Below, piece after piece: positions 8,484 to 15,931 of a DNA stretch of 64,000 nucleotides. The stretch comes from UM-FILTER-40-17 sp032251335 (GTDB lineage: Bacteria; Bacteroidota; Bacteroidia; Flavobacteriales; Flavobacteriaceae). The stretch lies in assembly GCA_032251335.1 (NCBI GenBank), contig JAVVDW010000011.1:1-64000 (forward strand). The letters run 5' to 3'. The translations under genes and the position numbers were made by a program. Position 1 is the stretch's first letter. Every line of letters begins with the position of its first letter. The notes below the pieces were generated by a model. That model did no database searches and had not been told where the DNA came from. It saw only the letters and a list, made by a program, of their open reading frames with translations.

Positions 8484-9122
8484 CTATTTTTTTCTAAAAA
8501 TATAGACCCTTTTTTCGGGAACTACGAGCAGCTCAAGATTGAAATAGACAGCGATAAAATCGAAGGTTTTTTTGTGGTAAAAAGAAACGTGTGTTTCATC
8601 CTTGGTGTAATACCACTTGCTAAAATCTGTATCATCTTCATAAGGATGTGTCATCAGCGTGAGGATGCCACCGGGTTTTAGTAAAGACAGCATCAAACGG
8701 AACGAGGCTTCGGGTTTGTGAAAATGTTCTATGCATTCCGTAGCAAAAATAGCATCAAAGGTTTCGCGAGGCCATTCGGGAAAGAAAATTGGATCGTAAT
8801 TCACGCAAGAAATGTCTTGCGCTTTAAGCAAAAATTCTATAGCGGGTCCGGGACCACAGCCAAAATCGAGGGCAGTCATTTTTGGATGCAAAAAAGGTAA
8901 AGTTGGCGCCACAGCCCGATTCAAAAAAGACAGATAACCGGGTTCCTCCGGCGAATTGTTGTGTTGCAAATAGCGATCGCGTTCGGTATCTGCGGTAGGC
9001 CAAAAATCTGAAGCCACAAAAATGAGTTTGCAATTTGGACAATAATGCAGCGACTGTTCCAACGCACCTTGCTGCGAATATATTTCAGTTTGTTTGTGGC
9101 AAAGCGTACAAGTATTGTTCAT
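8484..9122 (-). CDS. Class I SAM-dependent methyltransferase with N-terminal zinc ribbon
   Basis: A 212-residue protein. The N-terminus has C5-x2-C8 and C28-x2-C31, a zinc-ribbon-like pair. A Rossmann methyltransferase follows, with the SAM-binding loop LDFGCGPG near residue 88, the acidic strand end VNYDP, and the family segment CIEHF. Related proteins modify small molecules or proteins, but the target here is unknown. It stands alone, divergent from the downstream membrane-protein gene. Confidence 0.85.
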   Translation of the reverse strand: MNNTCTLCHKQTEIYSQQGALEQSLHYCPNCKLIFVASDFWPTADTERDRYLQHNNSPEEPGYLSFLNRAVAPTLPFLHPKMTALDFGCGPGPAIEFLLKAQDISCVNYDPIFFPEWPRETFDAIFATECIEHFHKPEASFRLMLSLLKPGGILTLMTHPYEDDTDFSKWYYTKDETHVSFYHKKTFDFIAVYFNLELLVVPEKRVYIFRKK

Positions 9123-9332
9123 AAAGAAATCAGTCTATTTTGAGATTGTAAAAAAGCATTTATCAATTGTGTTTCGCACACTAAAAAAGCTTAAAAATGG
9201 CTTTTTAGCAAATGTAAATAAATGGTTTACAAGCCTGTATTGGCACATGCTAAATTTATGTTATAATAACAAAGGTAGCGTCAAAAATTAGGTTTGTTAA
9301 AACTAAATTTGAGGTCTTAAAGAAGTGGATAT
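9123..9332. other. Intergenic region between divergent genes
   Basis: AT-rich spacer between the methyltransferase (-) and the membrane protein (+). It contains an imperfect inverted repeat, CTAAAAAAGC...GGCTTTTTAG, around 9180-9209, and the -7 box at 9304-9311. No open frame or RNA gene was recognised. Confidence 0.5.
9304..9311 (+). promoter_or_regulatory. Bacteroidota -7 promoter element TAAATTTG
   Basis: A perfect match to TAnnTTTG, 22 bases before the ATG at 9333. The expected -33 TTTG at 17-23 bases upstream is not obvious. Confidence 0.55.
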
Positions 9333-9956
9333 ATGGACGTAGAAAAAGTGAAGAAAAAGAAGAAAAAAAAAGGGATTAAGCAGCTACATCAATATTACAG
9401 TTATACCGGATTTTACAAATTTGTAAGAGAACAATTACAAAAGTATATCTGGCCGTTGTTGTTTATCATTGTGAGTTTGGTGGTGCTCAATCGGTTTGTT
9501 TTTGACGTGAAGGCTTATTTTTCTTTTGTGACCCAAGACTATGCAGCTGAGGGTATTTTGCTTATTTTTTTTATTTCGGAAGCCACTTTGGGTATCATCC
9601 CGCCCGATATTTTTATTGGATGGGCTGAGTTTCAGGATAAGCCTTATCTGATCTTAACCTTTTTGGGTGTGTTGTCTTATTTGGGTGGTCTTGTAGCCTA
9701 CTCTATCGGGTTTTGGATTTATAAAATCCCGAAAGTAAAATCTATGCTAGCGGAAAAATATCCCGTACCGCTTCGCAATGCACGCCGTTGGGGAGGTTTA
9801 CTCATCATAGCGGCTGCACTGTTGCCACTGCCATTCTCTCCTATTTGTATAATTATAGGTGCCATAGGCTATCGCTTTCGCGATTTTGCCTTGTTGACCC
9901 TCTTTCGGTTTTTAAGATTCGCCTTATACGGCCTTGCCATTTTTAGTTTTTTCTAA
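9333..9956 (+). CDS. DedA/YqaA-like (VTT-domain) inner-membrane protein
   Basis: A 207-residue integral membrane protein with a lysine-rich cytosolic N-terminus (KKKKKKK at about 7-13) and about four to five hydrophobic segments. The segment EATLGIIPPDIFIGWAE and the later LPLPFSPICIIIGAIGY have the re-entrant, proline/glycine-rich look of the DedA/SNARE-associated (VTT) family, which is thought to move lipids such as undecaprenyl phosphate. The family call is by resemblance. Its 3' end overlaps the convergent downstream gene by 33 bases. Confidence 0.7.
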   Translation: MDVEKVKKKKKKKGIKQLHQYYSYTGFYKFVREQLQKYIWPLLFIIVSLVVLNRFVFDVKAYFSFVTQDYAAEGILLIFFISEATLGIIPPDIFIGWAEFQDKPYLILTFLGVLSYLGGLVAYSIGFWIYKIPKVKSMLAEKYPVPLRNARRWGGLLIIAAALLPLPFSPICIIIGAIGYRFRDFALLTLFRFLRFALYGLAIFSFF

Positions 9957-10340
9957 TTTTTTTTCGAGTTGTTCTATGGAGTTGAGCGAATGATTTGGAT
10001 CTAAAAAATCGAGTATGGCATTGAGAAAAAGCCCAATTTTACTGAGTTTGCCGTATTTTAAATTTTTGCCAATCACACTGGATATGGTTTCATCTTCGTG
10101 GCCAAACGGATAGGTTTTGTCAGTGATGAGCAAATCGTTGAACAGTTCTTGCATGGCCACATTGCCCAACTGGTCTATAGACACCGCCAATTTTAAAAAA
10201 TAACGGTTGGTCAGTTTCCATAAGTGTTTAAATCTGAAACTGAACAGGCATTTTAAAAGTGTGTACACCATTCCGAAAGGCAGGGTTAACACACTTAAAA
10301 CCAATGCGATTAAAAAAAGAAACACCCCCATGATTTTCAA
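9924..10340 (-). CDS. Conserved hypothetical membrane-associated protein
   Basis: A 138-residue protein. The N-terminus has one strong hydrophobic segment (about 5-30) that probably anchors it. The rest is soluble, with the segments LAVSIDQLGNVAMQELFND, FGHEDETISSVIG and DPNHSLNSIE, which look like a conserved hypothetical family found in Bacteroidota and their phages. No function is known to me. The 3' end overlaps the convergent membrane-protein gene by 33 bases. Confidence 0.7.
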   Translation of the reverse strand: MKIMGVFLFLIALVLSVLTLPFGMVYTLLKCLFSFRFKHLWKLTNRYFLKLAVSIDQLGNVAMQELFNDLLITDKTYPFGHEDETISSVIGKNLKYGKLSKIGLFLNAILDFLDPNHSLNSIEQLEKKLEKTKNGKAV

Positions 10341-10413
10341 ATTTTAAAGTTTATACTCAAAAATAGGCGATGTATCTGAAATTTCTTGTTATTTTGAGAT
10401 CAAATTTTACAGC

Positions 10414-11616
10414 TTGCCCAACATAGCCAAACGCATATTACCCACCATTGTTTTTTCGCAATTTGCGTGTACATCGGTTTGGTTTGCCGTAAATGCCATC
10501 ATGCCGGAAATCCTGGCAACCCATAACCTTAGCCCAGCTTTTCTCGGTTATCTGACCAGCAGTGTGCAGTTTGGTTTTATAGTAGGCACGCTCACCTTTG
10601 CCGTGCTGACCCTTGCAGATCGGTTTTCACCTTCCAAGGTTTTTATGGTTTGCGCTGTTGCTGCAGCGCTGTTCAATCTTGTCGTTACTTGGGAATCCGG
10701 CGCTGCTGCCGTTTTGTTATTGTCGCGTTTTTGCGTGGGCTTTTTTCTGGCAGGCATTTATCCTGTTGGGATGAAAATAGCGGCAGATTACTTTAAAGAC
10801 GGTTTGGGCAAATCGCTTGGGTTTTTGGTAGGCGCTTTGGTGCTAGGTACTGCGTTTCCACATTTTTTGAAGGCAAACGCAGCCCATTTTTCATGGCATT
10901 ATATTGCCTATGGCACGGCTGCACTTTCCCTTTTGGGTGGTTTACTTATTGGCTTGACTGTAAGTGACGGCCCGTATCGTCAAAAAGGCAGTGCTGTAAA
11001 ACTCGGTGCTTTTTTGGAAGTATTCAAGAATCAAGGCTTTAGGCGAGCTGCATTCGGTTATTTTGGACATATGTGGGAGCTTTACACATTTTGGGCGTTT
11101 GTGCCGGTTATGCTCAGCGCATACAATGCATTACATGCGTCAAGCCATATTTCGGTTCCGCTGTATTCATTTTTAATTATTGCCATAGGCACACCTGCGT
11201 GCATTATCGGCGGACTTCTGTCTCAAAAATATGACACACAGCGCATTGCAGCCATTTGCCTGATGCTTTCGGGTTTGTGTTGCCTCTTGTTTCCCTTTGT
11301 TTTTCTCTACGACAACCAAGTCCTCCTTCTCGGATTTTTGTTTTTTTGGGGTATGGTTGTCATTGCAGATTCTCCATTGTTTTCAAGTTTGGTGGCAAAC
11401 AATGCTGAACCTAAGTTGAAAGGAACCGGTTTGACCCTTGTAAACAGCGCAGGATTTGCCATTACCATTGCGAGTATTCAACTCATGATGTGGCTATTAC
11501 AAGAATTTGAAAGCCCGTTTACTTACGCAATATTGGCGATGGGCCCTGTTTTCGGACTTATGGGTCTGAGAAATAAATTAAAAAACAAATTGCAACCGAC
11601 TACTCCGGATGCATAA
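10414..11616 (+). CDS. Major facilitator superfamily transporter
   Basis: A 400-residue inner-membrane transporter with about 12 hydrophobic helices. The loop 2-3 signature appears as LADRFSPSKV and the second half has SQKYDTQRI. The substrate is not evident. No in-frame ATG precedes residue 29, so the start is probably TTG at 10414 (TTG CCC AAC ATA), preceded closely by a TATTTTG box. The 3' end overlaps the convergent ferredoxin gene by 17 bases. Confidence 0.85.
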   Translation: MPNIAKRILPTIVFSQFACTSVWFAVNAIMPEILATHNLSPAFLGYLTSSVQFGFIVGTLTFAVLTLADRFSPSKVFMVCAVAAALFNLVVTWESGAAAVLLLSRFCVGFFLAGIYPVGMKIAADYFKDGLGKSLGFLVGALVLGTAFPHFLKANAAHFSWHYIAYGTAALSLLGGLLIGLTVSDGPYRQKGSAVKLGAFLEVFKNQGFRRAAFGYFGHMWELYTFWAFVPVMLSAYNALHASSHISVPLYSFLIIAIGTPACIIGGLLSQKYDTQRIAAICLMLSGLCCLLFPFVFLYDNQVLLLGFLFFWGMVVIADSPLFSSLVANNAEPKLKGTGLTLVNSAGFAITIASIQLMMWLLQEFESPFTYAILAMGPVFGLMGLRNKLKNKLQPTTPDA

Positions 11617-11950
11617 ACCGTTGCTTAGAAAGCAATACTTCTTCTGTTTCCACGTGGTTGTCGTCCGGTACACAACAGTCAACCGGGCAAACGGCGGCGC
11701 ATTGGGGTTCGTCGTGAAAACCTTTGCACTCTGTACATTTATCGGGAACGATATAGTAAATTTCATCCGAAATCGGTTGTTGGGGTGTATCGGCATCTAC
11801 GGCTTTGCCATCGGGCAACACCACGTTCCCTTTTAGTTTGGTTCCGTCTGCATACCGCCAATCATCAGCGGCTTCGTAAATGGCTGTATTGGGACATTCC
11901 GGTTCGCACGCACCACAATTAATGCATTCGTCTGTTATAATTATTGCCAT
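11600..11950 (-). CDS. Ferredoxin with two [4Fe-4S] clusters
   Basis: A 116-residue bacterial-type ferredoxin. Cluster ligands are C9-x2-C12-x2-C15-x3-C19 and C72-x2-C75-x8-C84-x3-C88, with extra cysteines at 92 and 93. The ~50-residue linker between the halves is longer than in clostridial ferredoxins and matches the larger proteobacterial/Bacteroidota form (YfhL-like). It donates low-potential electrons; the partner is unknown. It is divergent from an acyl-CoA reductase gene, a neighbourhood also seen in other Flavobacteriia as far as I recall. Confidence 0.92.
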   Translation of the reverse strand: MAIIITDECINCGACEPECPNTAIYEAADDWRYADGTKLKGNVVLPDGKAVDADTPQQPISDEIYYIVPDKCTECKGFHDEPQCAAVCPVDCCVPDDNHVETEEVLLSKQRFMHPE

Positions 11951-11972
11951 GATTTTATATTTGAGATGTCAT

Positions 11973-12016
11973 ACCTTTGCAGTGCAAAAGTATAACCTAT
12001 ACACATCATAAACAAA
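11973..12016. promoter_or_regulatory. Overlapping divergent promoters (ferredoxin / acyl-CoA reductase)
   Basis: Minus strand, toward the ferredoxin: -33 TTTG (12016-12013), a 20-base spacer and -7 TACTTTTG (11993-11986), a full Bacteroidota promoter. Plus strand, toward the reductase: -7 TACCTTTG (11973-11980), with no good -33. The -7 boxes are 5 bases apart (TACCTTTG-CAGTG-CAAAAGTA), so only one polymerase can occupy the site at a time. Confidence 0.65.
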
Positions 12017-12023
12017 TACAATT

Positions 12024-13049
12024 ATGTCTGAAAAGGCAAAAAAAGCTTTTATACGGTTGGGAGAAAATCTCCGACGGATCATAAAAAGTCCTGAGCAAAC
12101 GGAGCTTCAAAATTTATTGGAACTCACCTACAGACACAACAGTTGGTTTACCACTGAAAATTCGCTTTATGCGCTTCGGCATTGGGCAAATTTGTTGGAA
12201 GAAACCGCAATTGAAAACTGCTTGCAAAAATACGCACCATTTTCGGAAACAGATCAAACGGTTGGTATTGTGATGGCCGGAAACTTGCCTTTGGTCGGTT
12301 TTCACGATTTGTTGTGTGTGTTGCTTGCCGGCTACCGTGCAAATGTAAAATTGTCGTCAAAAGATTCGGTTTTGACCGGGTTTATGATACGGCAACTTAT
12401 TGAAATAGAACCATCGTTGGCAGACAAAATCAGCCTGACTGAGGGCATATTAAAAGACTTCGATTTGGTCATTGCTACGGGCAGCAACAATACGGCCCGA
12501 TATTTTGAGTATTACTTTAAAAATAAGCCCCATATCATTCGCAAAAATCGAAGTTCGATTGCTGTTTTAGACGAATCAGAATCGGAAGAAGCGCTCACAG
12601 GACTTTGTGAGGATATTTTCAGATACTTTGGTTTGGGTTGTAGAAACGTTTCAAAACTCTACGTGCCGGAAGACTATGATTTTGATATGTTTTTTAAAGC
12701 TTCGGATGCCTACAAAACACTGATAGATCATCACAAATACAACAACAACTACAACTACCACAAGGCTTTGTATTTGATGAATCAGGATACATTTTTAGAC
12801 AACGATTTGTTGCTGCTCAAAGCTTCAGCATCACTTTCGTCTCCGTTGGGTGTGGTGTTTTTCGAAAATTATACCGATAAAAATATACTGAGTGCTCAAT
12901 TGCAAAATCAATCTTCACAACTACAATGTGTGGTCTCAAAAAATTTCTGGAAAGGCGAGGTACCTTTTGGACAGACACAAAAACCCGCATTACACGAATA
13001 TGCAGATGGCGTAGACACTTTGGCCTTTCTATCCAAATATCACAAATAA
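12024..13049 (+). CDS. Acyl-CoA reductase, LuxC-like (aldehyde dehydrogenase superfamily)
   Basis: A 341-residue NAD(P)H-dependent acyl-CoA reductase of the LuxC type. Visible features are the nucleotide-binding part (VGIVMAGNLPLVGFHDLL, about 78-96), the ATGSNNTARYFEYYF segment, and the catalytic-cysteine region FGLGCRNVSKLYVPE (Cys at about 208). It would reduce a fatty acyl-CoA or related thioester to the aldehyde. Neighbouring ferredoxin and serine genes do not fix the substrate. It is shorter than Vibrio LuxC (about 480 residues). Confidence 0.82.
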   Translation: MSEKAKKAFIRLGENLRRIIKSPEQTELQNLLELTYRHNSWFTTENSLYALRHWANLLEETAIENCLQKYAPFSETDQTVGIVMAGNLPLVGFHDLLCVLLAGYRANVKLSSKDSVLTGFMIRQLIEIEPSLADKISLTEGILKDFDLVIATGSNNTARYFEYYFKNKPHIIRKNRSSIAVLDESESEEALTGLCEDIFRYFGLGCRNVSKLYVPEDYDFDMFFKASDAYKTLIDHHKYNNNYNYHKALYLMNQDTFLDNDLLLLKASASLSSPLGVVFFENYTDKNILSAQLQNQSSQLQCVVSKNFWKGEVPFGQTQKPALHEYADGVDTLAFLSKYHK

Positions 13050-13132
13050 AAAATTATTGTTTTCCTAACAAGAATTTTAATGATATTTAGCACCTTTGCG
13101 TAGATTTTAAACCCAGTAAATTTTTTTCAATT

Positions 13133-14197
13133 ATGAAAAAACACAACTACAGCGCCGGTCCTTGTATCCTACCCCAAGAAGTTTTTGAACAAGCAGCCGC
13201 CTCTGTGCTGAATTTCAATAACTTGAACCTTTCTATTTTAGAAGTTTCTCACAGAAGTAAAGACATTGTTGCTGTGATGGAAGAAGCGCAAGCACTCGTT
13301 TTAGAACTTTTACATTTAGAAAACAAAGGCTACGAAGTCCTTTTTTTACAAGGCGGCGCAAGCCTGCAATTTTTGATGGCACCTTATAACCTGCTCAAAA
13401 GCAAAGCTGCTTACTTAGACACCGGCACTTGGTCGTCCAATGCCATTAAGGAAGCCAAATATATTGGAAATGTAGAAGTGGTTGCTTCATCTAAAGAAAA
13501 TGGATACCGCCACATTCCCAAAGGATTTAATATTCCATCGGATGCAGATTATTTTCACTGCACCAGCAACAATACGATTTACGGCACGCAAATGAAAAAT
13601 TTTCAAAACAGCCCCGTACCGGTTGTTTGTGATATGAGTTCAGATATTTTTTCACGGGTACTCGACTTTTCAAAATTTGATTTAATCTACGCCGGAGCCC
13701 AAAAAAACATGGGACCAGCCGGAACTACTTTGGTGGTTGTTAAAAAAGCCCTATTGGGCAAAACCGGACGCGCCATCCCGGCAATTTTAGATTATGAAAC
13801 ACACATTGCTAAAGAAAGTATGTTTAACACGCCGGCCGTTTTTGCCGTCTATGTTTCTATGTTGACGCTTCGGTGGTTGAAAAATTTGGGCGGAATTTCT
13901 GCCATTGAAAAAATCAACAACGCCAAAGCTGAACTGCTTTACGCCGAAATAGATCGAAACCCACTTTTTAAAGGTTATGCGTCACCTGATGATCGTTCAA
14001 ATATGAACGTGACCTTCAATTTGGCCGACGGTGTTTCCGGAGAAGTTTTCGACGGTTTGTGGAAAGCCGCAGGCATCAACGGCCTCAATGGCCACCGATC
14101 TGTAGGAGGTTATCGCGCTTCCATGTACAATGCCTTACCGCTCGAAAGTGTTCAGGTTTTGGTTGAAGCTATGCAAACATTCGAAAAAAAAGCATAA
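13133..14197 (+). CDS. serC: Phosphoserine aminotransferase
   Basis: A 354-residue class V PLP aminotransferase that converts 3-phosphohydroxypyruvate and glutamate to phosphoserine and 2-oxoglutarate. Features are YSAGPCILP at the N-terminus, the phosphate-binding QGGASLQF, the PLP lysine K191 in YAGAQKNMGPAG, and the C-terminal HRSVGGYRASMYNA. It is followed by serA after a 143-base structured gap, so the two form an operon for serine synthesis. Confidence 0.95.
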   Translation: MKKHNYSAGPCILPQEVFEQAAASVLNFNNLNLSILEVSHRSKDIVAVMEEAQALVLELLHLENKGYEVLFLQGGASLQFLMAPYNLLKSKAAYLDTGTWSSNAIKEAKYIGNVEVVASSKENGYRHIPKGFNIPSDADYFHCTSNNTIYGTQMKNFQNSPVPVVCDMSSDIFSRVLDFSKFDLIYAGAQKNMGPAGTTLVVVKKALLGKTGRAIPAILDYETHIAKESMFNTPAVFAVYVSMLTLRWLKNLGGISAIEKINNAKAELLYAEIDRNPLFKGYASPDDRSNMNVTFNLADGVSGEVFDGLWKAAGINGLNGHRSVGGYRASMYNALPLESVQVLVEAMQTFEKKA

Positions 14198-14234
14198 ATT
14201 AAGGCAGCGCTTGAAGCGTATTTTCGAAAAATAC

Positions 14235-14346
14235 AATAAGAATAAACATATGAAACGCGCATGTAAAAATATTCACACACAGGAATATGATTATCCTAGG
14301 GCGTTCCGTGTGACCATTGAAAAACAATAAAAATAAACACATGAAA
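14235..14346 (+). promoter_or_regulatory. ~90-nt intercistronic repeat element upstream of serA (candidate RNA switch), one copy
   Basis: The segment holds a pseudo-start ATG at 14250 in the context ATAAACATATGAAACGCGC and a 3' arm GGGCGTTCCGTGTGACC. The true serA start follows 91 bases later in the near-identical context ATAAACACATGAAA; the two 21-base flanks (14235-14255, 14326-14346) differ at two positions. The 3' arm can pair with the 5' arm (CATATG/CGTGTG via G.U wobbles, plus AAACGC/GCGTT) or with CACATG at the serA start (CGTGTG, one G.U). Related copies lie at 29062-29250. Confidence 0.6.
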
Positions 14347-15291
14347 ATCTTAGTAAACGACGGTATTTCCGAAAGTGGACATCAAGCATTGGAAAAAGCC
14401 GGTTTTGAAGTCATTACCACCAAAGTTGCACAAGAACAAATTATCAATTACGTCAACGAACACCAAGTTGCAGCCATTTTGGTTCGCAGTGCCACCAAGG
14501 TTCGCAAAGACATCATAGACGCCTGCCCGAGTTTAAAACTCATTGGACGTGGCGGTGTGGGTATGGATAATATTGACGTAAATTATGCCAAAAGTAAAGG
14601 CATCCACGTCATCAACACCCCCGCTGCCTCCTCTGCATCGGTAGCAGAGTTGGTATTTGCGCATTTGTTTTCCGGTGCGCGCTTTTTGTACAATGCAAAC
14701 CGAAACATGCCTCTGGAAGGCGATTCCAAATTTAATGAACTGAAAAAAGCATATGCCGAAGGGGTAGAACTCAGCGGAAAAACCTTAGGTATCGTAGGTT
14801 TTGGTCGAATTGGCCAAGCCGTTGCTAAATTGGGTATTGGGTTGGGCATGAACGTAGTTGCATCGGATCCATTTGTAAAAGAAGGCACCATTTCACTCGA
14901 TTTCTTCGATGGCCAATCGCTTGATTTTCAAATTAAAACACAAAGTTTTGAATCGGTGCTTGCGGCAGCAGATTTTATCACTTTACACGTACCGGCTCAG
15001 AAAGAATACGTCATCGGAAAAAATGAACTGGATCAAATGAAAGATGGCGTGGCAGTTGTCAACGCTTCTCGTGGTGGTGTCGTAGATGAGGTTGCTTTGA
15101 TAGAAGCCCTTGATTCCGGCAAGCTCGCTTTTGCTGGTTTGGACGTGTTTGAAAATGAACCCAAACCCGAAGTTAAAATTTTGATGCACAATAAAATATC
15201 GCTAACCCCGCATATAGGTGCAGCAACCAACGAAGCCCAAGATCGCATTGGGACAGAACTAGCCGCACAAATTGAAGCTTTGCTCAAATAA
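14341..15291 (+). CDS. serA: D-3-phosphoglycerate dehydrogenase (short form)
   Basis: A 316-residue NAD-dependent 2-hydroxyacid dehydrogenase catalysing the first step of serine synthesis. The NAD motif GFGRIG is at 153-158; the catalytic triad is R244 (NASRGGVVDE), E273 (ENEP) and H291 (TPHIGAAT). It lacks the C-terminal ACT domain, so feedback inhibition by serine in the classic manner is not expected. The start at ATG 14341 rather than eight codons earlier is supported by family alignment and by the repeat unit that ends in this ATG. A strong terminator follows. Confidence 0.92.
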   Translation: MKILVNDGISESGHQALEKAGFEVITTKVAQEQIINYVNEHQVAAILVRSATKVRKDIIDACPSLKLIGRGGVGMDNIDVNYAKSKGIHVINTPAASSASVAELVFAHLFSGARFLYNANRNMPLEGDSKFNELKKAYAEGVELSGKTLGIVGFGRIGQAVAKLGIGLGMNVVASDPFVKEGTISLDFFDGQSLDFQIKTQSFESVLAAADFITLHVPAQKEYVIGKNELDQMKDGVAVVNASRGGVVDEVALIEALDSGKLAFAGLDVFENEPKPEVKILMHNKISLTPHIGAATNEAQDRIGTELAAQIEALLK

Positions 15292-15311
15292 TTTTCAATG
15301 CATCTCTTTTC

Positions 15312-15350
15312 AAACAGCCGTTTATTTGGACATAAACGGCTGTTTTTTTT
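15312..15350 (+). terminator. Rho-independent terminator after serA
   Basis: A perfect 12-base stem, ACAGCCGTTTAT (15314-15325) with ATAAACGGCTGT (15332-15343), and a 6-base loop, followed by a run of T. It ends the serC-serA unit. Confidence 0.92.
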
Positions 15351-15433
15351 GTTAAAACACAGCAGATCTAGCTTGTTTTATCGATTAAAACGAAAAGGAG
15401 AAACCGCTGAACGGAAACTTTTTATTTTTTTAG

Positions 15434-15473
15434 TATCTTTAGGCTTGACTTTGATATGAAAATTTATCAAGCC
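15434..15473 (+). promoter_or_regulatory. ridA promoter and 5'-leader hairpin
   Basis: TATCTTTA (15434-15441) is a seven-of-eight match to the -7 consensus. It is directly followed by the inverted repeat GGCTTGA (15442-15448) / TCAAGCC (15467-15473). If transcription begins here, the ridA leader is about 100 bases long and opens with a 7-bp hairpin. No riboswitch family was recognised. Confidence 0.35.
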
Positions 15474-15548
15474 AAATCATTTTACCCATTGGGTTTAATT
15501 TTTAGAACCGTGCGGAGTCGAAATCGATTCATTAATCAATAATATATT

Positions 15549-15929
15549 ATGAAAACCATCATCAAAACTTCTACAGCACCTATGCCTATTGGCCCTTACA
15601 ACCAGGCTGTGCGAAAAGACCACTTTTTATTTGTATCCGGCCAAATTGCCATAAATCCGGAAAACAATGAACTGGTGTTAGACTCTATCGAAGCCGAAAC
15701 CAAACAGGTGATGGAAAATCTTGCCAGCATTTTGCGTGTGGCAGAAGTTCCGTTTGAGTGCGTTGTAAAAACCTCCATTTTTTTGAGTGACATGGCGCAT
15801 TTTGCCAAAGTGAACGAAGTATATGGCACCTATTTTAACGAAAAAACCGCTCCTGCAAGAGAAACGGTTGCTGTAAAGGGTCTTCCTAAGGGTGTGAATG
15901 TGGAAATTTCGCTGATTGCCATTCACTAA
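15549..15929 (+). CDS. ridA: Enamine/imine deaminase RidA
   Basis: A 126-residue RidA/YER057c/UK114 protein. It hydrolyses reactive enamines such as 2-aminoacrylate, made by PLP enzymes from serine or threonine. Features are the N-terminal APMPIGPYNQAV, the substrate-binding arginine in APARETVAV (about R105) and the C-terminal VEISLIAI. Placement next to serC-serA fits detoxification linked to serine metabolism. It is convergent with the kinase-like gene, with 2 bases between the stops. Confidence 0.95.
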   Translation: MKTIIKTSTAPMPIGPYNQAVRKDHFLFVSGQIAINPENNELVLDSIEAETKQVMENLASILRVAEVPFECVVKTSIFLSDMAHFAKVNEVYGTYFNEKTAPARETVAVKGLPKGVNVEISLIAIH

Positions 15930-15931
15930 TA

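Noticed and set aside
11645..11665. CCACGTGG core resembling a parS site
   Set aside because: Only the inner half matches; the flank TTG replaces the required AACA, it lies inside the ferredoxin gene, and it is about 38 kb from parAB.
14250..14330. 26-codon frame before serA as a conserved leader peptide
   Set aside because: The matching transketolase copies have a one-base length difference in the middle that shifts the frame, so peptide sequences are not conserved.
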